Source: an uncultured Bacteroides sp. (GTDB lineage: Bacteria > Bacteroidota > Bacteroidia > Bacteroidales > Bacteroidaceae). From it: a stretch of 64,000 nucleotides of DNA. The position numbers and the translations under genes were made by a program. The notes below the pieces were generated by a model. It was not told where the DNA came from, ran no database searches, and saw nothing but the letters and a program-made list of their open reading frames with translations. Location: the NCBI GenBank assembly GCA_905201685.1, contig CAJKOW010000001.1:1-64000 (forward strand), in the 5' to 3' direction. Shown in pieces: positions 1-9,402 of the stretch (position 1 is the first letter of the stretch; each line of letters opens with the position of its first letter).

Positions 1-1
1 C

Positions 2-1099
2 GAAACTCCGTACGTGAAACTGATTTCTCAGCTCTTCGGCGACCGCGAAATGGTAGCCAACGCTACAGGATGTTCTTCTATCTACTCTGGCTCTGTTCCT
101 TCTACTCCTTACACCAAGAACGAGAAGGGTCACGGTCCGGCATGGGCTAACTCTCTGTTCGAAGACTTCTGCGAATTCGGTCTGGGTATGGAACTGGCCA
201 ACGAAAAGATGCGTGCCCGCATTGCCAAACTGATGCAGGAAGGCATCGAAAACGAAGCTACTCCGGCTGAATACAAAGCTATCTTCCAGGAATGGTTGGA
301 CAACGCTTTGGATGCTGACAAGACGAAAGACATCTACGAACGCATCGTTCCGATGTTGGAAGCTGCTAAAGACAAGTGTCCGGTTTGCGCAGGTATCTAC
401 AACCTGAAACAATACATCGTAAAACGCAGCCAGTGGATTATCGGTGGCGACGGTGCTTCTTACGATATCGGTTACGGTGGTCTCGACCACGTTATCGCCA
501 GCGGTAAGGACGTTAACATCCTCGTACTCGATACAGAGGTTTACTCTAACACGGGTGGTCAGTCTTCTAAGGCTACTCCGGTAGGTGCTATTGCTAAGTT
601 TGCTGCTGCCGGTAAGCGCGTACGTAAGAAAGACCTCGGTCTGATGGCTACTACTTACGGTTACGTTTACGTAGCTCAAATCGCTATGGGTGCCGATCAG
701 GCTCAGACTCTGAAGGCTCTGCGCGAAGCTGAAGCATATCCCGGTCCGTCACTCATCATCGCTTACGCTCCGTGTATCAACCACGGTCTGAAGGCTGGTA
801 TGGGTAAGAGCCAGGCTGAGGAAGAAAAAGCTGTTAAGTGTGGTTACTGGCACTTGTGGCGTTACAACCCGGCTTTGGAAGCTGAAGGCAAGAATCCGTT
901 CACACTGGATAGCAAGGAACCCGAATGGGAAGGCTTCAAAGACTTCCTGAAGGGTGAGGTTCGTTACGCATCTGTAATGAAGCAATATCCTGCAGAAGCT
1001 GAACAACTCTTCCAGGCTGCTGAGGACAACGCTAAGTGGCGTTACAACAGCTACAAGCGTCTGGCCCGCGAAAACTGGGGAACAGAAGTTGCTGAATAA
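2..1099 (+). CDS. nifJ: Pyruvate:ferredoxin (flavodoxin) oxidoreductase, C-terminal part (5' end outside window)
   Basis: This is the C-terminal third of the single-chain enzyme that oxidatively decarboxylates pyruvate to acetyl-CoA and CO2 and reduces ferredoxin or flavodoxin in the cytoplasm. The reading frame is open to the left edge and enters with ETPY, the residues that follow the first Fe-S cysteine pair in the family. The next cluster cysteine (NATGCSSIY), the thiamine-diphosphate motif GGDGASYDIG followed by YSNTGGQ, and the last cluster cysteine in APCINHG are all present. The stop codon is followed by a strong hairpin. The full protein is normally about 1,180 residues, so roughly 365 are visible here. 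Codon use is that of a highly expressed gene. Identification is secure. Confidence 0.97.
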   Translation, partial: ETPYVKLISQLFGDREMVANATGCSSIYSGSVPSTPYTKNEKGHGPAWANSLFEDFCEFGLGMELANEKMRARIAKLMQEGIENEATPAEYKAIFQEWLDNALDADKTKDIYERIVPMLEAAKDKCPVCAGIYNLKQYIVKRSQWIIGGDGASYDIGYGGLDHVIASGKDVNILVLDTEVYSNTGGQSSKATPVGAIAKFAAAGKRVRKKDLGLMATTYGYVYVAQIAMGADQAQTLKALREAEAYPGPSLIIAYAPCINHGLKAGMGKSQAEEEKAVKCGYWHLWRYNPALEAEGKNPFTLDSKEPEWEGFKDFLKGEVRYASVMKQYPAEAEQLFQAAEDNAKWRYNSYKRLARENWGTEVAE

Positions 1100-1164
1100 G
1101 CCAAATGCTCAGAAAAAGAAAGAAGGGGACCAGACGTGTCCCACTTCTTTCTGATAATATAGAC

Positions 1165-1200
1165 AATCCCCTGTAAGGCACAACGACCTTACAGGGGATT
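1165..1200 (+). terminator. Hairpin terminator after the PFOR gene
   Basis: A perfect 14-bp stem (AATCCCCTGTAAGG paired with its complement) closes an 8-nt loop 65 bp after the stop codon. There is no long U tract, so this could act as a transcript-end stabiliser rather than a classical intrinsic terminator. Confidence 0.7.
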
Positions 1201-1236
1201 GCTATATAATAGAAGTCAGCAGACTATGCATCATCA

Positions 1237-1328
1237 GTGCAATAACTACTGCACTGCGAGTGCAATAACTACTGCACTGCAAGTGCAATAACTGCTGCAC
1301 TGAGTGTGCAATAACTACTGCACTACTT
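1237..1328. repeat. Tandem array of four 23-bp hairpin units
   Basis: Four units start at 1237, 1260, 1283 and 1306. The core GTGCAATAACTACTGCAC is an imperfect palindrome with GTGCA/TGCAC arms and is followed by a 5-nt linker that varies. The rest of the 1100-1495 gap holds the terminator described separately and no credible gene. Function unknown. Confidence 0.85.
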
Positions 1329-1495
1329 TTTCCTATTACCATCTGACTTTTCCTGATTTAGTCAGACGCTTTTTGTTCTTATAAACGATATCAGTAGGCA
1401 GTTCCCGGGAACTGCTCCTGTTTAACTATACACTTTGTCAAATGCCGTTCTGACTTAGTTGTCAGTTGTCCACAGCTCTTACATGTGTCTCGGGA

Positions 1496-2422
1496 CTAAG
1501 ATTCATGCATCGTATCGGATTCACGGACAGAATTATTGTTCCGATACTCGGTAGGAGTAGTCCCTAAATGTTTTTTCACATATTGGGCAAAAAACGAGAC
1601 ATTGGAAAACTCGAAATCAGCTGCTATCTCCTTGATACTTTTACTGGAATATTTCAGTTCTTGTATGATGTGCTCTATCGCATTTTCGTGAATCAGTTTC
1701 AGAGCATTCTTCCCACTAATACGTTTAATGATACGCGAAAGATATTTTGGAGAATAACAGAACTGCTCGGCATAATACTCCAGCGTTCTATGTCTGCCGC
1801 TATCTGCAGCCAAAGCCTCCATAAACCGTTTGAAGATAAAATCCGGTTGATTAATACTCCTACACACACCATCTTCCGGCTGTAGAATTTTCTGGTTGAC
1901 TGCTGCTATAAGTTCGGTAAAAAACGCAGAAGACAAATATAACAGAATATCTTTCTGATAGGGATTACTACTCAAACCCATTTTGTTTTCAATCATTTCC
2001 AAATATCTGCCGAACAAATCTTTTTCATTTCTATCGAAATGTTTGACCGGAGTCCGGTGCAAATAGTGAAATGACTTCCACGTATATTTCTCTATCTGCG
2101 TAAGTCTTTGTATAAAACGTCCTGAAAAACAGAAAATCTTCAATCTGCAATCAGCCGATGACTCTATCGCGCCCATTACCATATTCGAAAGGCTTACCAG
2201 CAAATCATCAGCTTTTATATGACAGGTCATACTGTTTAAATCCAACTTCAGCTCCCCTTCTATACAATAGAGCATCAGAAATACCTTCAACTTGACAGTT
2301 TTGCAACCTTGTAATATAGCATCCAAATGCTCGGTCATAAAAAGATAATCATCTACACAATCCCCCTGTCCACCATACAACTTAAGACTCTTAATATCGA
2401 TAAGCTTAATATCTTCTTCCAT
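1496..2422 (-). CDS. AraC-family transcriptional regulator
   Basis: A DNA-binding regulator of about 308 residues, read divergently from the efflux operon and likely its regulator (inference from position). The C-terminal third carries the two helix-turn-helix elements of the AraC/XylS domain: LEYYAEQFCYSPKYLSRIIK, then IKEIAADFEFSNVSFFAQYV with the family ending GTTPTEYR. The N-terminal 200 residues form the sensing domain and show no recognisable ligand motif. An upstream in-frame ATG at 2473 would add 17 residues. The start at 2422 is preferred because a near-consensus Bacteroides -7 element (ATCTTTGC) lies about 20 nt in front of it, inside the longer frame. The effector is unknown. Confidence 0.9.
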   Translation of the reverse strand: MEEDIKLIDIKSLKLYGGQGDCVDDYLFMTEHLDAILQGCKTVKLKVFLMLYCIEGELKLDLNSMTCHIKADDLLVSLSNMVMGAIESSADCRLKIFCFSGRFIQRLTQIEKYTWKSFHYLHRTPVKHFDRNEKDLFGRYLEMIENKMGLSSNPYQKDILLYLSSAFFTELIAAVNQKILQPEDGVCRSINQPDFIFKRFMEALAADSGRHRTLEYYAEQFCYSPKYLSRIIKRISGKNALKLIHENAIEHIIQELKYSSKSIKEIAADFEFSNVSFFAQYVKKHLGTTPTEYRNNNSVRESDTMHES

Positions 2423-2584
2423 CTGATTTTTTCGGCAAAGATGGAAATTTATGTCATATATCCAATATTCCATTTTCCACCAGATATATCTTATTTTCCA
2501 TATTTACTTTTTTTGGGACTCTCTAAGTAGAAAGTACAACACTTCTGCAAGAAAATTCGTTGCCGCCCATAAAATACAAGAGAG

Positions 2585-2592
2585 TACTTTTG
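2585..2592 (+). promoter_or_regulatory. Promoter -7 element of the RND efflux operon
   Basis: TACTTTTG matches the Bacteroides consensus TAnnTTTG, 25 nt before the adaptor ATG. A TTG about 22 nt upstream could be the -33 contact. Confidence 0.65.
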
Positions 2593-2616
2593 CGCAAATT
2601 TTAAAAACGAGCAAAT

Positions 2617-3726
2617 ATGACAATAAAAAAAATTCAGGATCGTATGTGGCTGACCGTTCTGGCTGGCAGCTTAACCGGCCTTACCGCCTGTCATTCGGAA
2701 CAGCAGGCACAGCCCCATCAAACTTATGAGACAACCGTCATTAGTGCAGATGCGCAAAAAGAAATAACAACGTCCTATTCCGCAGCCATTGAAGGCATGC
2801 AGGATATTGACATTTATCCACAAATATCCGGCTATATCGAAAAACTCAATGTGGCCGAAGGTGATATCGTACGAAAGGGACAAGTGCTGTTCATCATCGA
2901 CCAAGTGCCTTACAAAGCAGCTTTGCAAACAGCCATCGCCAATGTAGAAGTAGCCAAGGCCAGCCTTGCCACTGCCGAACTGACTTATAAAAGCACCCAG
3001 AAGCTGCACGAACAAAAGGTTGTTTCCGACTTTAATCTGCAAACTAATAAAAACGCCTACCTGACAGCCAAAGCACAACTGGCACAAGCCGAAGCACAAG
3101 AGGTAAATGCACGCAACAATCTGTCTTATACCGAAGTAAAAAGCCCAAGTAACGGCGTAGTAGGCATGTTGCCCTATCGGGTAGGGACATTAGTCAGCCC
3201 AAGCATGCCTCAACCACTGACAACCGTATCCGATAACTCTAATATGTACGTCTATTTTTCCATGACCGAAAACCAATTGCTGTCACTCGCCCGCCAATAT
3301 GGCACCATCAGCAAAGCCCTGCAGGAAATGCCCGCCATCAAATTACAACTAAATGATGGCTCCACTTATGAAGAAAGTGGAAAAATAGAATCTATCAGTG
3401 GAGTCATAGATAAAGCTACCGGCACAGTAGGCGTACGTGCAGTCTTTCCAAATCCCGACCGTCTGCTACACAGTGGTGCATCGGGCAATGTACTCATCCC
3501 CAGCACCTATAGTAACTGTATCGTTATTCCACAAGTAGCGACTATGCAACTGCAGGACCAATTATTGGTATATAAAGTCGTAGATGGGAAAGCAGTATCC
3601 ACTCTTATCAAAGTGGCACCGATCAACGACGGAAAAGATTATATTGTATTGGAAGGCCTGAAATCGGGCGATGAAATTATCTCCAACGGGGCAGGTATGG
3701 TCCGCGAAGGAACGCAAATAAAATAA
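2617..3726 (+). CDS. RND efflux periplasmic adaptor (membrane fusion lipoprotein)
   Basis: The adaptor subunit joins the inner-membrane pump to the outer-membrane channel of a tripartite drug/solute exporter. It has a lipoprotein signal ending in the lipobox LTAC (Cys25), so it is predicted to be lipid-anchored in the periplasm. The split lipoyl-like domain is visible as YPQISGYIEKLNVAEGDIV and SPSNGVVGMLPYRVGTLVSP, separated by an alpha-hairpin rich in Ala, Gln and Glu (about residues 100-160), then the beta-barrel and membrane-proximal domains. Its 369 residues match AcrA/MexA family length. It is the first gene of a three-gene operon, ending 9 bp before the pump. Confidence 0.95.
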   Translation: MTIKKIQDRMWLTVLAGSLTGLTACHSEQQAQPHQTYETTVISADAQKEITTSYSAAIEGMQDIDIYPQISGYIEKLNVAEGDIVRKGQVLFIIDQVPYKAALQTAIANVEVAKASLATAELTYKSTQKLHEQKVVSDFNLQTNKNAYLTAKAQLAQAEAQEVNARNNLSYTEVKSPSNGVVGMLPYRVGTLVSPSMPQPLTTVSDNSNMYVYFSMTENQLLSLARQYGTISKALQEMPAIKLQLNDGSTYEESGKIESISGVIDKATGTVGVRAVFPNPDRLLHSGASGNVLIPSTYSNCIVIPQVATMQLQDQLLVYKVVDGKAVSTLIKVAPINDGKDYIVLEGLKSGDEIISNGAGMVREGTQIK

Positions 3727-3735
3727 CAGACGTTT

Positions 3736-6700
3736 ATGAAAGGAAATATATTCATTAAACGGCCAGTCATGGCCTTATCCATATCCATCCTGATATTGAT
3801 TGTTGGATTCATTTCACTTTACATACTGCCTGTAGAGCAATATCCAGATATAGCTCCGCCTACCGTCAAAGTAGATGCTACTTATACGGGAGCCGATGCC
3901 GATGCTGTGATGAACAGTGTTATCATGCCCTTGGAGGAAAGTATCAACGGTGTGGAGGACATGATTTACATCACTTCCACTGCTACCAATGCGGGTACAG
4001 CCGAAATCTTAGTTTACTTCAAACAGGGGACCAACCCCGATATGGCTGCAGTCAACGTTCAAAACCGCGTTTCCGAAGCACAAGGCCTGCTACCATCTGA
4101 AGTAACAGCCATTGGTGTAAGCACCATGAAACGCCAGAACAGTTACCTGCAAATCAACAGTCTTATCAGTCCGGACGGACGTTACGACGAGAACTTCCTG
4201 TCAAATTATCTCGATATTAACGTTATTCCGCAAATCAAGCGTATTCAGGGAGTAGGCGATGTGCAACTTTTAGGAAATACCTATAGCCTGCGTATCTGGA
4301 TGAAGCCCGATAAGATGGCACAATATGGGCTGGTTCCTTCGGACATCACGGCCGTACTGAGCGAACAGAACATCGAAGCTCCAACCGGATCATTGGGTGA
4401 AAATTCGGACCATGTATTCCAATACACCATGAAGTATAAGGGACGACTGAAAGAGGTCGAAGAATTTGAAAATATGGTCATACGTTCGGAACAGGATGGT
4501 TCTGTACTTCGCGTAAAAGACGTTGCCGATGTAGAGTTGGGACGTGAATCTTACGGCTTCCACGGTGAAGCCGATGGAGTACCGGGCGTTATGTTCATGG
4601 TTTACCAAGTAGCCGGTGCCAACGCGACTGCCGTCAACGAGGAAATCAGTCAACTGCTTGACAACCTTTCCAAAGACCTGCCCGAAGGCATGCAATTCCT
4701 CTCCATGATGAGTGTCAACGACTTCCTTTTCGCTTCTATCGACAACGTGGTTGAGACTCTGGTAATTGCCATCTTGTTGGTTATTCTCATTGTGTATCTA
4801 TTCCTGCACGACCTCAAGAGCACATTGATTCCTTCTATATCAATCATCATTTCATTGATTGGAACTTTCGCCTTCTTGTCAATAGCCGGGTTCAGTATCA
4901 ACATTCTGACACTGTTTGCACTTGTTCTTGCCATTGGTACGGTGGTCGATGATGCCATTATCGTAGTGGAAGCCGTACAGGCCAAATTCGATGTAGGTTA
5001 CCGTTCGTCCTACATAGCTACCAAAGATGCCATGAGCGATGTTACCATGGCCGTATTTTCATGTACGTGTGTGTTCATGGCCGTATTTATCCCGGTTACG
5101 TTCATGGGTGGTACATCAGGTGTTTTCTATACCCAGTTTGGTGTTACAATGGCGGTAGCCGTCGGCATTTCTTGCCTGAATGCCCTTACACTTTGCCCCG
5201 CTTTGTGCGCGACCATGATGAAACCCTCGGACAGTGAAAAGAATCCTAAAAGCTTCAACGGACGTATCCGTGCTGCATACAATGTTTCGTTCAATGCCTT
5301 AATGAACAAATACAAGAAAGGATTGATGTTCTTTTTCCGCCGTCGTTGGATAGTATGGACAGCATTGGGCATCTCCTGCGTACTGTTAGTCTATCTGATG
5401 ATGACCACCAAAACCGGACTTGTTCCACAGGAAGACCAGGGTACCATGATGGTCAACATCAGTACGTCGCCGGGTAGTTCGTTGATAGAGACCAATAAAG
5501 TAATGGACAAGGTAGAGAAAATCCTCAAGAATACTCCAGAAATACAAAATTATTCACGTACCAGCGGTTTCGGACTGATATCCGGCCAAGGAACATCCTA
5601 CGGTTCTGTCATCATCCGTCTGTATCATTGGGACAAACGCAAAGGAAAAGAACATACTGTGGATGCTGTCATGAAACGTTTGAACGCACAGTTCAGCAAC
5701 ATCAAAGAGGCACAAGTATTCTGTTTCCAGCCAGCCATGATTCCCGGTTATGGTACGGGTAACTCCATCGAACTCTATATGGAGGATAAAACTGGAGGCG
5801 AAATGGAACCCTTCTACAATTCTATAAACAAATTTATCGGCACACTGAACCAACGTCCCGAAATCGCAATGGCCTACAGTTCCTACGCCATGAACTTTCC
5901 ACAAATAGCCGTTGATGTGGATGCAGCCAAGTGCAAACGTGCAGGTATCAGCCCCAATGATGTTCTCAATGCGGTAGGTGCTTACTGTGGTGGTGCTTAC
6001 GTATCCAATTACAACAAGTTTGGCAAAGTGTACCGTGTCATGCTGCAAGCCTCTCCACAGAACCGTCTGGACCAACATGCCTTGGACAATATGTTCGTTC
6101 GCAACGGCAATGAAATGGCTCCTGTCAGCCAGTACGTGACTCTTCGCTCTATTCAAGGTGCTGAAGTAGCCAAACGTTTTAACTTGTACAATACAATCAA
6201 TGTCAATGTCAACGTGGCAGAAGGCTACTCCACCGGCGAAGCACAACAAGCAATCAAAGAAGTGGCCGAACAGATGTTACCTTCGGGCTATGGTTACGAA
6301 TATGGCGGCATGGCACGTGAGGAAGCAGGAAGTGGAGGCGCACAGACCGTATTCGTCTATACTTTGTGCGTCATACTTATCTACCTGATTCTATCGTGTC
6401 TGTACGAAAGCTTCTTAGTGCCATTAGCCGTCATCCTTTCCGTACCGTTCGGAATGATGGGAAGTTTTCTTTTCGCCCGCGTAGCCGGACTGGAAAACAA
6501 CATCTACCTGCAAACCGGTGCCATCATGCTAATCGGTCTGTTGGCTAAAACAGCAATTCTGATTACAGAATATGCCATCGACCGCCGCCGTGCAGGCATG
6601 GGCATTATCTCTTCAGCTTATTCGGCTGCCCAGGCCCGATTCCGCCCCATCATCATGACCGTACTCTGTATGATATTCGGTATGCTTCCACTGATGTTCT

Positions 6701-6927
6701 CAACCGGTGCCGGCGCCAATGGGAACAGTTCGTTAGCAACCGGTGTGGTAGGCGGTATCCTTATCGGAACGCTGGCCCTGCTATTCGTAGTGCCTGTATT
6801 CTTCGTTGTCTTCGAATACTTGCAGGAAAAACTGCGAGGCCCGATGCACAAAGAACCCGATGCACAAATCATCTATGAAAAAGAAAAGACACTGATAGAA
6901 AAAAGCGCCTTTAATACAGAAAAGTAA
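3736..6927 (+). CDS. RND-family proton-driven efflux pump (AcrB/MexB-like, HAE1)
   Basis: The inner-membrane antiporter of the exporter, 1,063 residues, full length for the family. The N-terminus MKGNIFIKRPVMALSISI is typical. The TM4 proton-relay pair is present as VVDDAIIVVEA, with Asp405 and Asp406 corresponding to AcrB Asp407/Asp408. Twelve hydrophobic segments occur in the expected two sets (around residues 10-30, 340-560 and 870-1040), separated by two large periplasmic porter loops. It lies between adaptor and channel with 9-bp and 14-bp gaps, so co-translation is likely. The HAE1 subclass usually exports hydrophobic drugs, bile acids or dyes; the actual substrate cannot be read from the sequence. 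Confidence 0.96.
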   Translation: MKGNIFIKRPVMALSISILILIVGFISLYILPVEQYPDIAPPTVKVDATYTGADADAVMNSVIMPLEESINGVEDMIYITSTATNAGTAEILVYFKQGTNPDMAAVNVQNRVSEAQGLLPSEVTAIGVSTMKRQNSYLQINSLISPDGRYDENFLSNYLDINVIPQIKRIQGVGDVQLLGNTYSLRIWMKPDKMAQYGLVPSDITAVLSEQNIEAPTGSLGENSDHVFQYTMKYKGRLKEVEEFENMVIRSEQDGSVLRVKDVADVELGRESYGFHGEADGVPGVMFMVYQVAGANATAVNEEISQLLDNLSKDLPEGMQFLSMMSVNDFLFASIDNVVETLVIAILLVILIVYLFLHDLKSTLIPSISIIISLIGTFAFLSIAGFSINILTLFALVLAIGTVVDDAIIVVEAVQAKFDVGYRSSYIATKDAMSDVTMAVFSCTCVFMAVFIPVTFMGGTSGVFYTQFGVTMAVAVGISCLNALTLCPALCATMMKPSDSEKNPKSFNGRIRAAYNVSFNALMNKYKKGLMFFFRRRWIVWTALGISCVLLVYLMMTTKTGLVPQEDQGTMMVNISTSPGSSLIETNKVMDKVEKILKNTPEIQNYSRTSGFGLISGQGTSYGSVIIRLYHWDKRKGKEHTVDAVMKRLNAQFSNIKEAQVFCFQPAMIPGYGTGNSIELYMEDKTGGEMEPFYNSINKFIGTLNQRPEIAMAYSSYAMNFPQIAVDVDAAKCKRAGISPNDVLNAVGAYCGGAYVSNYNKFGKVYRVMLQASPQNRLDQHALDNMFVRNGNEMAPVSQYVTLRSIQGAEVAKRFNLYNTINVNVNVAEGYSTGEAQQAIKEVAEQMLPSGYGYEYGGMAREEAGSGGAQTVFVYTLCVILIYLILSCLYESFLVPLAVILSVPFGMMGSFLFARVAGLENNIYLQTGAIMLIGLLAKTAILITEYAIDRRRAGMGIISSAYSAAQARFRPIIMTVLCMIFGMLPLMFSTGAGANGNSSLATGVVGGILIGTLALLFVVPVFFVVFEYLQEKLRGPMHKEPDAQIIYEKEKTLIEKSAFNTEK

Positions 6928-6941
6928 ACAGAGAACATATT

Positions 6942-8315
6942 ATGAATATACAACAGAAAATCCTTATACTAAGCGCAACCATCCTGCTGGGCGGTTGTGG
7001 CATATACACCAAATACGAGCCCCAAACATCTGTCCCCGAGGGGTTGTATGGCGAAGAGGCAGACAATCTATCGGCAGATACGGCCAATATAGCCAATATC
7101 AATTGGCGCGACTTCTTCAAAGATCCCTATCTGCAGGAACTTATCGAAAGAGGACTGGCACAAAATACCGACGTGCTGACCGCCGGATTGCGTATTGAAG
7201 AAGCCAAAGCTTCCCTGCTTTCGGCTAAACTGGCTTTCCTGCCATCCTTTGCCATTGCCCCTCAAGGTTCATTGAGCACCGTAGAGAGCCAGGTTTCACG
7301 AACCTATACGTTACCAGTTACGGCAAGTTGGGAACTGGACATCTTCGGCAAACTGCGAAATGCAAAAAAACAGGCACAGGCCGCCTATGCACAAAGCGAA
7401 GACTACAGACAAGCCGTTTACTCCAACCTGATAGCCAACATCGCCAATACCTATTACACACTGCTGATGCTTGACGAACAACTGGACATATCCCGCCAGA
7501 CAGCCCTCAGCTGGGAAGAAACCGTATCGTCCACACAAGCATTAATGGATGCCGGACTGACTGACGAAACTGCCGTTTCGCAAATGCAGGCCACTTGCCT
7601 TGAGGTGAAGAACTCGGTCATCGACCTCGAAGAGCAAATCAATCAGGTAGAAAACAGCCTTGCACTGTTACTGGCCGAAACACCGCAAAGCTATCGTCGC
7701 GGCAAACTGTCCGAACAACAGTTTACGTCACAGCTTAATACCGGCATTCCCTTGCAAATGCTGTCGAAACGCCCCGATGTACGTATGGCCGAACGACAGT
7801 TAGAGCAAGCCTTTTACGTGACCAATCAGGCCAATGCTGCCTTCTACCCTTCCATCACGCTTAGCGGAAGTGCCGGATGGACCAACTCGATTGGCGGTCT
7901 CATAACAAATCCGGGCAAGTTCATCACATCGGCACTGGCTTCACTGACCGAACCGCTGTTCAATCGCGGAACCCTCATAGCCAAACGCCGCATCGCAAAA
8001 GCGCAACAGGAAGAGGCCCTACTGGCCTTCAGACAACAACTGCTCACGGCTGGAACAGAGGTCAACGATGCCCTTGTTTCCTACCAGACCAGCAAACGAA
8101 AAAAAGATAACTACCGACAACAGATAGATGCCCTGCAACGTGCCTATACCGGAACATCGCTTCTGATGGAAAACGGTAATACCACATATTTGGAAGTGCT
8201 TACCGCACGTCAAAGCCTGTTGTCGGCACAGTTGTCCCAAACCGCCAACCAATTCAAGGAAATCCAAAGCCTTATCAATCTTTACCAGGCTCTGGGCGGC
8301 GGCCAGATACGATAA
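6942..8315 (+). CDS. TolC/OprM-like outer-membrane efflux channel lipoprotein
   Basis: The outer-membrane duct of the same exporter, 457 residues. It has a lipoprotein signal with lipobox LGGC (Cys19). Two internally homologous halves show the usual helical-barrel wording: SWELDIFGKLRNAKKQAQA in the first half and SKRPDVRMAERQLEQA with LTEPLFNRGTLIAKRRIAKA in the second. It ends with the alpha-helical LYQALGGG typical of NodT/OprM proteins. As last gene of the operon it makes the system self-sufficient, with no need for a separate TolC. Confidence 0.95.
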   Translation: MNIQQKILILSATILLGGCGIYTKYEPQTSVPEGLYGEEADNLSADTANIANINWRDFFKDPYLQELIERGLAQNTDVLTAGLRIEEAKASLLSAKLAFLPSFAIAPQGSLSTVESQVSRTYTLPVTASWELDIFGKLRNAKKQAQAAYAQSEDYRQAVYSNLIANIANTYYTLLMLDEQLDISRQTALSWEETVSSTQALMDAGLTDETAVSQMQATCLEVKNSVIDLEEQINQVENSLALLLAETPQSYRRGKLSEQQFTSQLNTGIPLQMLSKRPDVRMAERQLEQAFYVTNQANAAFYPSITLSGSAGWTNSIGGLITNPGKFITSALASLTEPLFNRGTLIAKRRIAKAQQEEALLAFRQQLLTAGTEVNDALVSYQTSKRKKDNYRQQIDALQRAYTGTSLLMENGNTTYLEVLTARQSLLSAQLSQTANQFKEIQSLINLYQALGGGQIR

Positions 8316-8341
8316 TGCCCACGACAAAACTACCCACAGCC

Positions 8342-8423
8342 ATTCCCCGGTCAGTTTCCGACATCTCTCTTCATGCTCTTTATCTATATCACTTTAAAAA
8401 TGATAGGATCTGTACCGGGGAAT
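8342..8423. other. 10-bp inverted repeat between convergent genes
   Basis: ATTCCCCGGT at 8342-8351 pairs perfectly with ACCGGGGAAT at 8414-8423 across a 62-nt loop, in the gap between the efflux channel and the convergent patatin gene. It may help end transcription from either side, but it lacks an adjacent U tract. Confidence 0.3.
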
Positions 8424-8453
8424 TCAGTCCTATTCTGATTGGGCAATAACGCG

Positions 8454-9308
8454 CTATGAATAAAGGACATCCAACTCCATTCCACAGCGATAACCCTCGT
8501 CGTACAACTCCTTGAGTTTGTTCACGTCACGCTCGATGCGGTCCACCTGCACTGGCTGTTGCGGACGGATAACGACTGCCTTACCCTCCGTTTCCAACTG
8601 TTCGGCCAATGCCAACTGCTCGTTGTAAACCACACTGCGGCGATTGATGACCTGACGCAACAACGGATATTTCCTATATATAAAAGAAGGGACACGCGTA
8701 CCCTGGATCTTCTTGCGATACCCATAGTTACGGGTAAGCACCACCACAGCCTTCGTACACCCGTCGGACAGTGCATGTGCCAGCGGAATGCTGTCCACGA
8801 TGCCTCCATCAAGCATCGGAATGCCGTCCACCCACGTAATGGGATAGACAAAAGGCAAGCTGCTCGAAGCCCGGGCAATGTCCACTACCCTCTCCTTACT
8901 GTGCTTCTCCTCCAAATAGCAGGCCTCACCCGTCAGGCAATTGGTTGTCACCATGACGTAGCGGGCCGGATTGTCGAAATATGCCTGATAATCATAAGGA
9001 ACGATGTGTTCGGGAAATTCGTGGAACAACAGGTCAAAGTCCATGATATTGTGCTTGGTCCACAAGTACTTCAGGCCGATATAATGATATTTCTCCAGCA
9101 TTTCGATGTTGCTGAATTTGGCCCTTCCACGTTGTCCCGACATATAGGAAAGCCCGTTACAGGCTCCTGCACTGACTCCGATGACATACGGGAAACGGAT
9201 GCCCCGATCCATAAAGCTGTCGAGCACACCGCAGGTAAACACCCCTCGCATGCCTCCACCTTCAAGTACCAGACCGGTATGGGAGTCTATTTGTATGGTT
9301 GTTTTCAT
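8454..9308 (-). CDS. Patatin-like phospholipase / acyl hydrolase
   Basis: A serine acyl hydrolase of the patatin family, 284 residues from the chosen start. The oxyanion-hole glycine motif EGGGMRG (residues 16-22), the nucleophile elbow GVSAG with Ser46 and the dyad Asp in MLDGG (Asp167) are all intact, so the enzyme should be active on phospholipid or other acyl esters. There is no clear signal peptide, so it may be cytoplasmic or membrane-associated. A longer start (9332) is rejected because a consensus -7 promoter element lies at 9330-9337 and would overlap it. The family is often called RssA/YjjU-like in bacteria. The true substrate is unknown. Confidence 0.9.
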   Translation of the reverse strand: MKTTIQIDSHTGLVLEGGGMRGVFTCGVLDSFMDRGIRFPYVIGVSAGACNGLSYMSGQRGRAKFSNIEMLEKYHYIGLKYLWTKHNIMDFDLLFHEFPEHIVPYDYQAYFDNPARYVMVTTNCLTGEACYLEEKHSKERVVDIARASSSLPFVYPITWVDGIPMLDGGIVDSIPLAHALSDGCTKAVVVLTRNYGYRKKIQGTRVPSFIYRKYPLLRQVINRRSVVYNEQLALAEQLETEGKAVVIRPQQPVQVDRIERDVNKLKELYDEGYRCGMELDVLYS

Positions 9309-9329
9309 ATCTTCTATCGAATTAACGGT

Positions 9330-9337
9330 CAAAGATA
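9330..9337 (-). promoter_or_regulatory. Promoter -7 element of the patatin-like gene
   Basis: TATCTTTG on the minus strand matches TAnnTTTG 21 nt upstream of the ATG at 9308. It fixes that start over the ATG at 9332. Confidence 0.65.
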
Positions 9338-9360
9338 GCTTTTGTTAGTGATATTCTCAC

Positions 9361-9368
9361 TATATTTG
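9361..9368 (+). promoter_or_regulatory. Promoter -7 element of the PepC-like peptidase gene
   Basis: TATATTTG matches TAnnTTTG, 34 nt before the first ATG at 9403, with TTTG at 9341-9344 as a possible upstream element. It is divergent from the patatin promoter, 24 bp away. Confidence 0.65.
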
Positions 9369-9402
9369 CCAACGGTAACAGAAATTTCCAAATAAATTAA
9401 TC

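Noticed and set aside
1237..1328. CRISPR array
   Set aside because: Units are 23 bp head to tail with no unique spacers, and no cas genes are near. The same holds for the arrays at 12947, 28856 and 58348.
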